A DNA stretch of 64,000 bases from Streptomyces sp. Je 1-332 (GCF_040730185.1 NZ_CP160402.1:3782001-3846000), one strand, 5' to 3'; shown: positions 50,292 to 59,702, numbered from the stretch's first letter. Translations and numbers: made by a program. Notes: generated by a model from the sequence alone, not told the origin.

Positions 50292-51113
50292 CTACTTCTC
50301 GGCGATCTTCCCCGCGAAAATGTCCTCGCTGGCAGGCAGCCGCACGTCCACCGGCACCCCGAAGTCGAACAGCAGCGTGGTCGAGGCCACCTCGGCGTTC
50401 GCGACGCTGAAGTGCTGGCGCAGCTTCCGCAGCCGCCCCTGCTCGTCGACGTACGCGTCGAACGGCACCCGCCCCTTGCTGAACCCTTTCGCCGCCGCCT
50501 CCAGAGCCTGCCGCTGCCCCTCGGAAGCGGACTTCGCGGCGCTCGGCAGGTCCGCGGTCCCGCGGTAGTGCCGCACCTTCACCCCGGCCACCGCCGTCTC
50601 CCCCACGTACGACGCCTTGCTCACGCCCCCCAGCAGCTCCGCCGCGGCCAGCGGATCGGTGGCGCCGCCCGTGACGAGGTTGCCGTCCGACAGCGACGCC
50701 GTGTCGATCCGCACCCACTTGTCGGCGGGCACCCCGGCCCCCCGGTTCTTCATGTACAGCGCGCCGCTCGCCATCAGCTCGGTGATGGGACGGTGCTCCT
50801 CGCTTCCGGCGGGATCCTTCGGCAGCACCACCACGAACCGCCCCACCTGCCGCCTGAAGTCGTACGCGCCCTTCCCACGGATGGTCACGCGGGTCCCGCC
50901 GCTCGCCATCTCCATGGACGTACGCGCCTGGGAACTCCCCGCGCGGACAAGGGCATCGGCGGAGCCCCGCACCACGTCGACGGCGTCCTGGGAGGCGCTG
51001 CGCCCGTCGTCCGCCGCGGCTCCGCCCCCCGAACAGCCCGTGGCGACGGCCATGAGACCCACCGCCGCGGCCGTGGCGACCGCCCCGCCTGTGCGCCTGT
51101 GCTGCTGACCCAT
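50292..51113 (-). CDS. Secreted lipoprotein (LppX/LprG-like fold)
   Basis: 273 residues from ATG 51113. Signal peptide with lipobox MAVATGCSGG near residue 27. The remaining domain (DAVDVVRGSADALVRAGSSQ, then strands GVKVRHYRGTADLP and GRVPFDAYVDEQGRLRKLRQ) is the beta-rich lipid-binding fold seen in LppX/LprG-type actinobacterial lipoproteins. It may bind lipid or glycolipid. The start upstream of 51113 would lose the signal peptide. Confidence 0.8.
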   Translation of the reverse strand: MGQQHRRTGGAVATAAAVGLMAVATGCSGGGAAADDGRSASQDAVDVVRGSADALVRAGSSQARTSMEMASGGTRVTIRGKGAYDFRRQVGRFVVVLPKDPAGSEEHRPITELMASGALYMKNRGAGVPADKWVRIDTASLSDGNLVTGGATDPLAAAELLGGVSKASYVGETAVAGVKVRHYRGTADLPSAAKSASEGQRQALEAAAKGFSKGRVPFDAYVDEQGRLRKLRQHFSVANAEVASTTLLFDFGVPVDVRLPASEDIFAGKIAEK

Positions 51114-51234
51114 CGCCCGACTACCCCCAAGCCTTCCCGCGAGGTGCTGTAGCCCCCTGTCGTGACGTGTAACGACCGGTACGTTGACCCGGTCACGCGT
51201 AAGAGCGTTCACCGGGCGTGGGTACGGTGGTCCC

Positions 51235-51390
51235 GTGGCCGAGGAGCAACAGGACGAACCCCACCGCACGACGACGGTCGAGCAGGGCCGCTTCTGCGCG
51301 GCCACGTGCAGTTGCGGCTGGCGCGGCCCCGCCCGCAGAGCGCGCAGCAAGGCCCGGACGGACGCGGAGTCCCACACGTCCCGCGGGTAG
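51235..51390 (+). CDS. 51-residue protein with CSCGW motif
   Basis: Leaderless GTG at 51235 (TACGGT six bases upstream). The protein has an acidic N-terminus, then a compact Cys motif (RFCAATCSCGWRGP) with C-x3-C-x-C that could bind metal, and a basic tail. It is divergent from the lipoprotein gene. Function unknown. Confidence 0.65.
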   Translation: MAEEQQDEPHRTTTVEQGRFCAATCSCGWRGPARRARSKARTDAESHTSRG

Positions 51391-51484
51391 ACCACCGCGC
51401 CACGCACAACTCCCCTTTCCGCCCAGCGGAACCCATGGGTCCCGTACGCCGTCTCGTAGTCCGGGAAGCAACGGGAGGGGCGTC

Positions 51485-53068
51485 ATGGAACGACGTACGT
51501 TCATCGGCACGGCGGCGGCGACCGCGGCGGCCTTCGCGGCGGCGGGCTGCAGCGGCTCGGGCGGCGGCAGCGGCACCGGCGGCAGCGCGGCCTCTCGCAG
51601 CACGGGCACCCCCCGCTCCGGCACCCCCATCCGCACCTCGAGCGCCGCCGCGTCCGCCGCGGCGAACCTCACCGCCCTCGCCAAGGACCTGGACGGCACC
51701 CTGGTCAAGCCGGGCGAGGCGAAGTGGGCGGCGGCACGGCAGCTCTACAACACGCGCTACGACAGCCTGAAGCCGACGGCGGTCGCGTACGTGGCGAACC
51801 AGGACGACATCCGGACGACCCTGGCCTACGCCCGCGCCCACGACGTCCCGGTCTCCATACGCAACGGCGGCCATTCCTACGGGGGTTGGTCGTCCGGCAC
51901 GGGCCGCCTCATCGTCGACGTATCGAAGCTGAACAAGACCCGCGCCAGTGGCTCGACGGCCACGGTCGGCGCGGGCGCGAAGCTGATCGACGTCTACCGC
52001 TCGCTCGCGGCGAAGGGCGTGACGATCCCGGCGGGCTCCTGCCCGACGGTCGGCATCTCCGGCCTGACGCTGGGCGGCGGCCATGGAGTGGTCTCGCGGG
52101 CGTACGGCCTGACCTGCGACAGCCTGACGTCGGCGACGCTGGTCACGGCGGACGGCAAGCAGCTGACGGCGAGCGAGAGCGAGAACAAGGACCTGTTCTG
52201 GGCGCTGCGGGGCGCGGGGAGCGGAAACTTCGGCGTGGTGACGGAGCTGAGCTTCCGCACGCACGCGGCCCCGCAAGGCGTCTCGGCGTACATGACCTGG
52301 CCCTGGTCGAAGGCGGCCGCGGTCATCAAGGCGTGGCAGGAGTGGGGCCCCGGCCAGCCGGACGAGATCTGGTCGTCGGCGCATCTGGCGAACACGCCGG
52401 GCGGCACGCCCACGGTGTCGGTGGCGTGCTTCTCCCTGGGCACGTACGGCGAACTGCAGAACGCGGTGGACCGCCTGGCGGACAAGATCGGCGCTCCGGC
52501 CCGCAGCGTGTCCCTGAAGCGGCGCTCGTACAAGGAGTCGATGGAGGTGTACGCGGGCTGCTCGTCCTTCACCTCGGACGCCCAGTGCCACCTGCCGGGC
52601 GCGACACCGGGCCGGAGCACGCAGGGCGCCCTCAACCGCGAGACGTACGCGGCAAGTTCGGACTTCTTCGACCGCTCGCTGTCGGCGGCCGGGATCCGCA
52701 CGCTCCTCAGCCAGGTGGAGAACGTGACGGGCGCGAGCGGGGGCAGCATCGCTCTCACCGCCCTGGGCGGCGCGATCAACCGGGTCGATCCGACGGCCAC
52801 GGCCTTCGTCCACCGCCGCAGCCGGATGCTGGCGCAGTACATCGCGTCCTGGCGCCCCGGCACATCCGGCAAGCCGGCCCAGGCCTGGCTGAAAAGCGCG
52901 CATGGGGCGATGGGCCGGTACGCGTCCGGGGCGGCGTACCAGAACTACGCGGACCCCACGCTGGCCAACTGGCGTGAGGCTTACTACGGTTCGGCGGCGT
53001 CCCGCTTGAAGCGTCTGAAGAAGCAGTACGACCCAGAGCGCTTCTTCGACTACCCCCAGGCTCTCTGA
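51485..53068 (+). CDS. BBE-like bicovalent-flavin oxidoreductase, Tat lipoprotein
   Basis: About 527 residues. N-terminal twin-Arg ERRTFIG with lipobox FAAAGCSG: a Tat-exported lipoprotein. FAD-binding PCMH domain (about 90-260): flavin-linking His in NGGHSYGGW and Cys in YGLTCDSLTSA, both present, so FAD is bicovalently bound. C-terminal BBE segment NYADPTLANWREAYYG. Such enzymes oxidise sugars, alcohols or alkaloid-like substrates outside the membrane; the substrate is unknown. Confidence 0.88.
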   Translation: MERRTFIGTAAATAAAFAAAGCSGSGGGSGTGGSAASRSTGTPRSGTPIRTSSAAASAAANLTALAKDLDGTLVKPGEAKWAAARQLYNTRYDSLKPTAVAYVANQDDIRTTLAYARAHDVPVSIRNGGHSYGGWSSGTGRLIVDVSKLNKTRASGSTATVGAGAKLIDVYRSLAAKGVTIPAGSCPTVGISGLTLGGGHGVVSRAYGLTCDSLTSATLVTADGKQLTASESENKDLFWALRGAGSGNFGVVTELSFRTHAAPQGVSAYMTWPWSKAAAVIKAWQEWGPGQPDEIWSSAHLANTPGGTPTVSVACFSLGTYGELQNAVDRLADKIGAPARSVSLKRRSYKESMEVYAGCSSFTSDAQCHLPGATPGRSTQGALNRETYAASSDFFDRSLSAAGIRTLLSQVENVTGASGGSIALTALGGAINRVDPTATAFVHRRSRMLAQYIASWRPGTSGKPAQAWLKSAHGAMGRYASGAAYQNYADPTLANWREAYYGSAASRLKRLKKQYDPERFFDYPQAL

Positions 53069-53088
53069 ATCCCCCAGCCCGGCCGGGC

Positions 53089-53120
53089 GATATTCAGCCC
53101 GTCCGGCGTTTGAGGACGAA
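53089..53120 (+). repeat. Dispersed Streptomyces GTCCGGCGTTTGAGGAC repeat
   Basis: GATATTCAGCCCGTCCGGCG then TTTGAGGACGAA, a short element common between genes in Streptomyces (recalled), directly downstream of the oxidoreductase gene. About 180 bases of GC-rich sequence without a gene follow it. Confidence 0.75.
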
Positions 53121-53298
53121 CTCGGCGGAGCCGGTGATGACGGCACGCAAGGCCCCCGCGCCAGAGCGGGTTTTCGGGAAGGGGCGGGGTTGGGGAACGA
53201 ATAAGCCGTTACCCCAGACGGCCGCCCCCGCAACCCGAACAGCCCACCCGACACGCCCTCAGGTGGCCCACTGCCAAGGACCCCGCTGCTCTGGGGGT

Positions 53299-53643
53299 AT
53301 GAACCCGCGAATAGCCACAGCAGCAGCCTCCACCGCCGCCCTACTGGCCCTGGCAGCCCCGGCGGCAACCGCTGCCGACGGCGACACACACCCCGAGGCC
53401 GGCCCCCTCACCGCAGCCTCCGCAGGAGTCACCGCCGCGGCGGCCGCCACAGGCTGGTGGCTGTTGAAGCGCCGCAAGGCAGACGCTAGGCAGCAAGATC
53501 CCGCTCGTCCGGAGCGGAGGGCGCAGGCGGAGCCAGCTCCGCCACACCCTCACCCTCAACCTCGCCCGGCACCGGCCCCCGCTTCGCCCACACCAGCCAC
53601 CCGCCCCGCCCCGTCCGCCCAACAGCCCTGGCCACAGGGGTGA
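53299..53643 (+). CDS. Small secreted or membrane protein, uncertain C-terminus
   Basis: 114 residues from ATG 53299 with GGGGGT upstream. Signal peptide (RIATAAASTAALLALAAPAATAA), a short loop, then a second helix (ITAAAAATGWWLL-like segment) with a basic end RRKADA. The last 50 residues are Pro-rich and lie over the 3' end of the PAP2 gene on the other strand (157-base overlap), so the natural stop may have been lost by mutation. Plausible but unverified. Confidence 0.5.
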   Translation: MNPRIATAAASTAALLALAAPAATAADGDTHPEAGPLTAASAGVTAAAAATGWWLLKRRKADARQQDPARPERRAQAEPAPPHPHPQPRPAPAPASPTPATRPAPSAQQPWPQG

Positions 53644-54205
53644 GCAGGGCCATAGCCAGCGGCGAGAGCAACAGCGCGACGGCCGTTCCGAGCGCGAATC
53701 CGCCCACGACGTCCGTCGGATAGTGCACGCCCATGAAGACCCGGCAGAAGCCTTCGAGCAGGGCGAGGGCGATGCCGACAAGGCCGAACTTCCGGTTGGC
53801 CACGAAGAGCCCGGCGCCAAGAGCCATCGCGAGCGTCGCGTGATCGCTCACGAAGGAGAAGTCGGTCTTTCCGTCCACAAGGAGCTCAAGGCCGTCATGG
53901 TCCTTGAAAGGCCGACGCCGCTCCACGAATCCACGGATCGGTACATTCACCAGGACGGCGATCCCGGCCGCCAAGGGCGCCCAGACCACAGCGGCGACGG
54001 AGGAAGCGGCGTCATCCAGCGACCCCCGCTTCCGCTGTCCCCACCAGCACCAGACGACCAGCAGAACAAGCGCGAGCAGCAGTCCGTACTCGCCGACGAA
54101 TGCGATCGACTTCGCCAGCCAGGCCGGCGAATCCTCAGCCAGGCCGTTGATGTCGTAGAGCAGGCTGACGTCGGGGTTCGACCCTGTTGTGTCGAGTCCA
54201 GCCAT
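53486..54205 (-). CDS. PAP2-family membrane phosphatase
   Basis: About 239 residues from ATG 54205. Six membrane helices. PAP2 motifs: KX6RP-like FVERRRPFKD, VSDHA (PSGH equivalent) and SRX5H-like CRVFMGVHYPTDVVGG. It dephosphorylates lipid phosphates such as phosphatidate or undecaprenyl pyrophosphate. The C-terminal 35 residues (about from PVPGEVEGEG) are a disordered tail, covered on the other strand by the small secreted protein gene. Confidence 0.88.
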   Translation of the reverse strand: MAGLDTTGSNPDVSLLYDINGLAEDSPAWLAKSIAFVGEYGLLLALVLLVVWCWWGQRKRGSLDDAASSVAAVVWAPLAAGIAVLVNVPIRGFVERRRPFKDHDGLELLVDGKTDFSFVSDHATLAMALGAGLFVANRKFGLVGIALALLEGFCRVFMGVHYPTDVVGGFALGTAVALLLSPLAMALLTPVARAVGRTGRGGWLVWAKRGPVPGEVEGEGVAELAPPAPSAPDERDLAA

Positions 54206-54492
54206 GGTGCTGCGGCCCCTTGTCTCCTCGCCTCGGACGCACCTTGCCGTGCGCCCTTCCATCAACCCCCGTGGTCAGTGCTGCTTGCTGCGTGGTCAAT
54301 GCCGCTCGCTACTCGAAGGAAACGCGCGGTCCCCTCCCCTACGTTCCACTCTCCACTGAATGATCACGCAGACGTTATCGAAGAGAGACACATCACCGCA
54401 GCTCAGAGAAGTGTACTGACGGAGAGTTCAAGCCACATCACGCGCCGCTCACGGCTCCGCAACAGGTCCGCTCCGGGGTCGTGAGCGACCCG

Positions 54493-55503
54493 TCAGGCCG
54501 CTGACAGCTTGTCGGGCACGGCGTTCGCCCCGTCCTCGGTGACACGAGTCGCGCCAAAATAGTCCGGGGTGTCGATCGGGTCGAAACGGATCACGGCGCC
54601 GGGCCGCGGGGCGTTGATCATGTAGCCCCCGCCCACATAGATCCCGACGTGCCGGATGGCCCGGGAATTGGTGAGGTCGTCCGAGAAGAACACCAGGTCG
54701 CCCGGGAGCAGTTCGTCCCGTTTCGGGTGAGGTCCCGCGTTGTACTGGTCGTTGGCGACACGCGGCAGATCGATGTCGACACTTCGATAGGCGGCGAGCG
54801 TAAGACCGGAACAGTCGAACCGGCCGTTCTGCTCGGCGGTGCCATTACCGCCCCACAGATAGAGCGTGCCGAGCTTTTTCTGCGCGTAGTAGATGGCGCC
54901 CGCCGCCTGCTGCGAGGGCTGCACTCTGCCGGTGGGCCGGGCGAAGCTCTTCTCCAGGTCCGTGATGGTCTTCACGTAGTTCTGGGTCTCGCGGTAAGGC
55001 GGTACGCCGCCGTACTTGATGACGGCGTAGGCGCCCGCGTTGTACGCGGCGAGCATGTTCTTCGTGGGGCTTCCCGGGGCGTCCTTCACATAACCGGCGA
55101 GTTTGCAGTCGTACGAAGCGGCGGACGGGATGGCGTCCTTCGGGTCCCACACGTCGCGATCGCCGTCACCGTCACCGTCGACCCCGTGCGTGGCCCAGGT
55201 CCCCGGGATGAACTGCGCTATTCCCTGGGCCGCGGCCGGGCTCTTCGCCTTCGGATTGAACCCGCTCTCCTGATACAGCTGCGCGGCGAGGAGGGCGGGG
55301 TTGATGGCCTTGCAGAGGTTGCCCCACTTCTGCACGAGAGGCTGGTAGGTCGCGGGCACAGCGCCTTTCGCCAGCCCGACGTTGCCCTGACCGGCGCCGC
55401 CGGCGATGCTCCCGGCGGCCATGTACGTCCCCACGACGAGCAGGGCGATGAAGCTCATCGCCCCACCGATCCCGACGGCCGCGACCAGCCACGCCTTACG
55501 CAC
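54493..55503 (-). CDS. Cell-wall hydrolase: lytic transglycosylase plus NlpC/P60
   Basis: About 336 residues from GTG 55503 (GGGG about 10 bases upstream). Membrane signal anchor (1-35), SLT domain (about 45-170) with catalytic Glu in LYQESGFNP and AAAQGIAQF, then NlpC/P60 domain (about 200-330) with Cys in RFDCSGLTLAAYR, His in RHVGIYVGGG and a third polar residue in GYMINAP. It cuts glycan strands and stem peptides, as in spore germination or branch emergence. The SLT-NlpC combination resembles RpfA/SwlA-type Streptomyces wall enzymes. Confidence 0.9.
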   Translation of the reverse strand: MRKAWLVAAVGIGGAMSFIALLVVGTYMAAGSIAGGAGQGNVGLAKGAVPATYQPLVQKWGNLCKAINPALLAAQLYQESGFNPKAKSPAAAQGIAQFIPGTWATHGVDGDGDGDRDVWDPKDAIPSAASYDCKLAGYVKDAPGSPTKNMLAAYNAGAYAVIKYGGVPPYRETQNYVKTITDLEKSFARPTGRVQPSQQAAGAIYYAQKKLGTLYLWGGNGTAEQNGRFDCSGLTLAAYRSVDIDLPRVANDQYNAGPHPKRDELLPGDLVFFSDDLTNSRAIRHVGIYVGGGYMINAPRPGAVIRFDPIDTPDYFGATRVTEDGANAVPDKLSAA

Positions 55504-55942
55504 CGTCAACCACCCCTCACCGCGCGGGAGTCCGCCGCGCTCAGTGTAGAGGCGTGAGCCCGCCCCCCGGGGGACCACCGCCGGGTCCGGTCATCGCACC
55601 CCGACGCCCGCGTCCCGGCAGCGGCGCTCCGCGGTGAGGCGCGCGGCGGCCGTGAGCCTGCCGGCGCCCCGCTGCGCGGCGAGCGCGCACGAGACCTCGA
55701 CCAGCTGCCGGGCGTCGGCGTCGAGACTGTCCTCGGCCGGCAGCATGACGCCGACCGCGCGCGTGGTGTCGACTCCGCCGGCGGCCTGGGCCCGCAGTGC
55801 CGAGGGCAGCAGACGAGCCACGCTCTGCGGTGTCGCACGCTCCCCGACGCCCATCGCCGCCAGTTGCGGACTGATCCGTACCAGGCCGTCCCGGCACTCG
55901 ATGACCGGCGCAAGCGCCCTTCCAGAGGAACAGACCGCCTCC

Positions 55943-56010
55943 ACCGAGGAGCAGATCGTGGAACGTCAGATGGAGGCGTACAACCGGCAGGCGCTCGAGG
56001 AGTTCCTCCC
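55943..56010 (+). pseudogene. SnoaL-like domain N-terminal remnant
   Basis: STEEQIVERQMEAYNRQALE then EFLP matches the start of SnoaL-like/DUF4440 proteins (EQIVERQLEAYNxRDLDAFL), then the frame breaks at about 56010 into a different gene fragment. No start codon or RBS is apparent. Confidence 0.6.
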
Positions 56011-56223
56011 ACGGCCCTGGTACGGGAGACGGGCCTCGCCCCCCAGTCCACGGTCCAGGAGGGCGGCGAGGCGGTCCTGAGCCTGGCGCTGTCCACCGAG
56101 AGGGCATCGGCCACCGGGGGCTACTACTCCGGTCTCGAGGCATCGGCGCCCCACGACGACGTACTCGACCCCGGCAAGCGGCTGGCCCTGCGGGAGTCCA
56201 CGGAACGGCTGTTGGGCCGGTAG
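56011..56223 (+). pseudogene. SDR (short-chain dehydrogenase) C-terminal remnant
   Basis: The last about 70 codons of an SDR: STVQEGGEAVLSLALSTERA, GGYYSGLEASAPHDDVLD then PGKRLALRESTERLLGR, stop at 56223. This is the C-terminal pattern of retinol/protochlorophyllide reductase-like SDRs (GTYFDxLRE...DPExRRRLWELSEELTG). The nucleotide-binding part is absent. Together with the adjacent SnoaL fragment it marks a decayed locus between 55559 and 56400. Confidence 0.65.
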
Positions 56224-56418
56224 ACGCAAGGCTCGCTCCTGCCCGCGCGTCCCACCCGACCATTCCAGGCGAGGCACGTCGTCGCAGGTCAGGCCCCTGG
56301 AACCGTTCCATCGTCCCGGATGGGCCGGTGATCCTTGCTCCGGTCAGGACCCTCCCCCTTAGCTGTGATCGCCACTGACCCACAGCACTGACTCACAGCA
56401 CTGATCCGGGGGACTCCC

Positions 56419-57105
56419 ATGAAGCACACCCGCAAGGCCGTCGCAGCAGTCGTCGGCCTCGTCGCCGCCCTCTCGCTCACCGCCTGCAACGGCGACGACA
56501 ACGCGTCGTCGGAGACGACCACCAAGCCCTCCGCGTCGGCGGACAAGGGCGGCGACGACGCGGACACTGGTACAGACGCAGGTACCGGCAGCACCGGCAA
56601 CAGCACCGACGGGGCTTCCGGCGGCGGCAAGGAGACCAGCGGCGGAGGTGACCAGGGCTCTGCCGCCGGCTCCGGTGACAACAGCGACGGCGAGGCCGGC
56701 ATCTGCCGTACCGACGAGCTCGAGGTGAACGCCACCGACAACACCACCGACAAGACGGAAGGCGTCGTCACTGTCGTCTTCAAGAACGGAGGCGGTCGCG
56801 ACTGCACCATCAAGGGCTACGCAGGAGTCGACCTCACGGCGTCCACGGGCGACACCCTCTCGGTGAACCGCAGCGGCGAGCAGGCCGTGCCCGGGGTTCT
56901 GAAGGACGGCGAGTCGGCCGCCTTCAACATCACGTTCCCGTACAACAACTCGGGGGGCTCCGGCGTCCGCATCACCAGCCTCGTCGTCACGCCCCCGAAC
57001 GAGACCAAGCACGTCACTCTCGACTGGCCCGCGGGTACGCTCCCGGTCTCCGACGGCGAGAGCGCGGTCAAGCTGGAGATCAACCCGGTGGGCAAGGTCG
57101 GCTGA
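56419..57105 (+). CDS. DUF4232 lipoprotein
   Basis: 228 residues. Signal with lipobox SLTACNGD near residue 22, a Gly/Ser/Asp-rich low-complexity linker (to about residue 90), then a beta-sandwich DUF4232 domain (CRTDELEVNATDNTTDKTEG, then GGGRDCTIKGYAGVDL). Surface-anchored. Typical of actinomycetes, role unknown. The linker length is probably variable between strains. Confidence 0.85.
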   Translation: MKHTRKAVAAVVGLVAALSLTACNGDDNASSETTTKPSASADKGGDDADTGTDAGTGSTGNSTDGASGGGKETSGGGDQGSAAGSGDNSDGEAGICRTDELEVNATDNTTDKTEGVVTVVFKNGGGRDCTIKGYAGVDLTASTGDTLSVNRSGEQAVPGVLKDGESAAFNITFPYNNSGGSGVRITSLVVTPPNETKHVTLDWPAGTLPVSDGESAVKLEINPVGKVG

Positions 57106-57133
57106 ACAGCGCGGCCCTCACCCCGGCGCCTGC

Positions 57134-57772
57134 TCAGGCGGCCCGCCGCGGACGCACCACCTTGAAGCCGAAGCCGTACGTGCCGAGCGCGTCCCCCACC
57201 CCGATGAACAGCAGCGCGGCGTGTTCCTGCCCCCGCGCGGTCCCGATGCCTCCCAGGTCCAGCTGGGAGGCATCAGGCCATCCCAGGTCACTGAGCAGCT
57301 GCCGCGTCGTCCGCTTGGCCGCGTCGTCGTCACCGGAGAGGAAGACCATGCCCGGCTCCTCCAGGCTCCCCGGATTCGTCATCACCACCGAGTCCATGGT
57401 GACGAGCGTCTTGACGACCGGCGTCGCGGGAAACGCGGCCTGGATCTCCTCGCTCAGGCTGTAGTTGGGGTGGGAGAGCTCCATGTCCCCGGTGAACCCG
57501 ACACCCACATCGACCAGCACCTTCCCGGCGAGAGCAGCCGCACCAATCCCTCGCAGGAGCCCCACCGACTCGGTCCCGGGCGTGGCATTGACGAGCACCT
57601 CCCCATGCCCGGCAGCCTCCTCGAGCCCCACAACCCTGAACCCCGCAAGCCCCTCCGCCTTCCTCCGCTCCCCAGGGCTTCGCGACCCCAACACAACGTC
57701 ATGCCCCGCAACCCGCCACCCATCAGCCAGCGCAGTAGCAACATGTCCTGTCCCAAGCAGTCCGATTCGCAT
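57134..57772 (-). CDS. F420/NADP oxidoreductase-like (NAD(P)-binding) protein
   Basis: 212 residues. Rossmann fold at the start: MRIGLLGTGHVATALADGWR (GxGxxA) with nucleotide-ribose segment LGSRSPGERR. Later motifs LVNATPG and VVKTLVTMDSVVMTNPG are typical of F420H2:NADP+ oxidoreductase/ProC-like NADPH enzymes. ATG 57772 is the conserved start. It is a single gene convergent with the DUF4232 lipoprotein. Confidence 0.85.
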   Translation of the reverse strand: MRIGLLGTGHVATALADGWRVAGHDVVLGSRSPGERRKAEGLAGFRVVGLEEAAGHGEVLVNATPGTESVGLLRGIGAAALAGKVLVDVGVGFTGDMELSHPNYSLSEEIQAAFPATPVVKTLVTMDSVVMTNPGSLEEPGMVFLSGDDDAAKRTTRQLLSDLGWPDASQLDLGGIGTARGQEHAALLFIGVGDALGTYGFGFKVVRPRRAA

Positions 57773-58149
57773 GAACAAGACGCTAAGCACCACCCCCAGA
57801 AGCCGAATCGGCCGAAGGACCGGTACTGGCTGGGCCGGTTGACGTACACCCATGGCCTGATGCCACCGGGCACAGAAGACCGGGCAGACCAAGGCCCCTC
57901 AACAGGGCCTCAACCCGAACGAGCTACGAGCCCAAGACCGTCCTTCGGGTTACCCCGAAGGGTTGACATCCCAATCCGACCGATTCATGTGGGTTCGCGC
58001 ACCTATGACGCAAACTTCGCACTAGCGAAACCGCATACCCCATAGATAGCGTCGGTTGTCCCAAAACCGCCGCGTCACCGGGATTCGAACACGCTGCACA
58101 ACGTGTCCACTAGTGAATCGATCGCGTGACCAGACCCGAGGGAACAGGC
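57773..58149. other. 377-base gene-free region upstream of the WXG100 cassette
   Basis: Less GC-rich than its surroundings. Holds a hairpin CCTTCGGG-ttac-CCCGAAGG (57942-57961) followed by a -35-like TTGACA (57963), a small inverted repeat TTCGC-acta-GCGAA near 58018-58031, and at about 58080-58095 the text GGGATTCGAAC, which looks like the T-arm of a tRNA on the minus strand but without the rest of a tRNA. It may be the promoter and a former attachment site of the cassette to the right. Confidence 0.4.
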
Positions 58150-58476
58150 ATGGCCGAGAGGCTGAGGCTCGACGCCGTCGAGCTAGAAGAATTCATGAGG
58201 TTGCTCGACGGCTCGGTCACCTCCCTGAAGGGTCTGCGAAACGCACTCGCCGGCGCGACTGTCGACGGCCTCGGCACGGACGACCTCGACAAGGCCTGCG
58301 AGGACTTCCAGGCGGACTGGAAATACGGCGCAGAGCAGATCGGTGAGCAGACGGAGGACCTGAGCAAGATTGTCGAACAGAACAAGGACGCGTTCCTGGA
58401 GGTCGATGATGCGCTCGCCAAGGCCTTGCACAAGGCCGGGAAGACCAACGATGACATCGTTGAGGTGCCGAAATGA
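58150..58476 (+). CDS. WXG100-like protein (type VII secretion-related)
   Basis: 108 residues from ATG 58150, with RBS GAGGGAAC. Two helices joined by a turn with FQADWKYGAEQIGEQ, a W-x-x-G variant of the WXG turn. No signal peptide. Overlaps the next gene by ATGA. WXG100 proteins leave the cell through ESX/type VII machinery, usually paired with a larger partner, which here is the next gene. Confidence 0.75.
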   Translation: MAERLRLDAVELEEFMRLLDGSVTSLKGLRNALAGATVDGLGTDDLDKACEDFQADWKYGAEQIGEQTEDLSKIVEQNKDAFLEVDDALAKALHKAGKTNDDIVEVPK

Positions 58477-59702
58477 CGGATTCCACCACCTACCCGGATC
58501 TCGGCTTCGATCCGACGCCCGGCGACTGCGACACCGTAAAGGAACTACGCAAGAAGCTGGGCAACTGCGTCACCATCCTCCGCGACACCCGCAAGGTCGT
58601 CACCAAGTTGATGGACGGCAGCTACTGGGAGGGCGACGCAGCGGTGGCCTTCCGAGAGACCGTCAAGGACGGGCCGCTGTCCCTCAACCTGAAGAATGCC
58701 GCGCGCTCCATCGAAAAGGCGGCAACGCAGTTGGAGCGCTGGGAAGGCGACCTGGACGACTTCCAGCGTCGCGCAAAGGCTCTGGACGGTAAGGCAAAGG
58801 AAGCTCGGGAGGCGCTGAAGGCGGCGAAGGGACATGCCGACACTGCCGGTCACGATCCTGACCTGGACAAGAAGGGCGACAAGCAGGAGGACGCCAAGAA
58901 GTCCCTGAAGCTCGCCAACGGAAAGGTCGAAGACGCTCAGGCGGAACTGGACCGGGTCCTGGCGAGGGCGCGGAGCCTCGAGGATGAGCACGGGAAGAGG
59001 TCCGCGTACCGGGCAACCAAGATCCGCGAAGCCACGGACAAACTGGCCCCGCACGAGCCTGGCGTGTTCGAGAAGTCCTGGGAGTGGGTCAAGGAGAACC
59101 TTCCGGATATTCTCAGCGCGGCTGCCGGGGTTCTGGCGTTGGTGGCGATCCTGGCCACCGGTCCTCTGGGCCTTGGAGTAGCGGCGGCGCTCATGGTGGC
59201 GGCCTCAGCCACAAGCGCTGCGGCGCTCGGAGTGCGACTCTCGGATCCCGCGGTGCGGGAGTCACTGATGGACGGCTTGACCAAGGGCGAGTTCGACGCC
59301 GACTTCTTCGGAAATCTGGTTTCGGTCGGAGCCGACGCCGTAGGGGTGGTGCCTGGCCTGGGAGCCGTCGTCAAGGGAGGCCGCGCCGCCACTCAAGCGG
59401 TGCGGGCGGGCACCGGGGCCATGAGTCTCGGTCAGAAACTGGCCACCTATGGCACACACACCTTGGATGCCGGCAAGGACATCGCCCGACTGGGCAATCC
59501 TTTGATCAACTCAGTGGTTACCAGTGAAACGGTAGCTGAAAACGTGGCAGTCACCTCAGGCGCCTTGGGTCTCGCGACCGCCGGCTATGGGTTCTTCGAT
59601 GACGACGAAGGCAGGGCCGAGGCGACGACCAAGGTTGACGGCGGACGTCTCCTGCTCGACTTGCCAGGAATCCCGGCCATCGCGCGTTTCGCCTTCCCCT
59701 AA
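58473..59702 (+). CDS. Putative type VII secreted protein with WXG N-domain
   Basis: 409 residues. N-terminal WXG-type hairpin (about 25-100) with SYWEGDAAVAFRETV, followed by a long charged coiled coil (KAKEAREALKAAKGHADTAG, about 100-190) and two hydrophobic segments (ILSAAAGVLALVAILATGPL and GLGVAAALMVAASATSAAAL). The C-terminus (KVDGGRLLLDLPGIPAI) has no recognised toxin domain, so it is either a carrier or an orphaned N-part of a polymorphic toxin. Translationally coupled to the WXG100 gene. Confidence 0.7.
   Translation: MTDSTTYPDLGFDPTPGDCDTVKELRKKLGNCVTILRDTRKVVTKLMDGSYWEGDAAVAFRETVKDGPLSLNLKNAARSIEKAATQLERWEGDLDDFQRRAKALDGKAKEAREALKAAKGHADTAGHDPDLDKKGDKQEDAKKSLKLANGKVEDAQAELDRVLARARSLEDEHGKRSAYRATKIREATDKLAPHEPGVFEKSWEWVKENLPDILSAAAGVLALVAILATGPLGLGVAAALMVAASATSAAALGVRLSDPAVRESLMDGLTKGEFDADFFGNLVSVGADAVGVVPGLGAVVKGGRAATQAVRAGTGAMSLGQKLATYGTHTLDAGKDIARLGNPLINSVVTSETVAENVAVTSGALGLATAGYGFFDDDEGRAEATTKVDGGRLLLDLPGIPAIARFAFP

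Noticed and set aside
55591..55944. 117-codon minus-strand frame
   Set aside because: No RBS or recognisable family; lies in a decayed region and overlaps the SnoaL fragment by one base or more; could be real but not supported.
58075..58100. tRNA gene on the minus strand
   Set aside because: Only a T-arm-like GTTCGAATCCC is present; no acceptor stem, D-arm or anticodon arm can be built.
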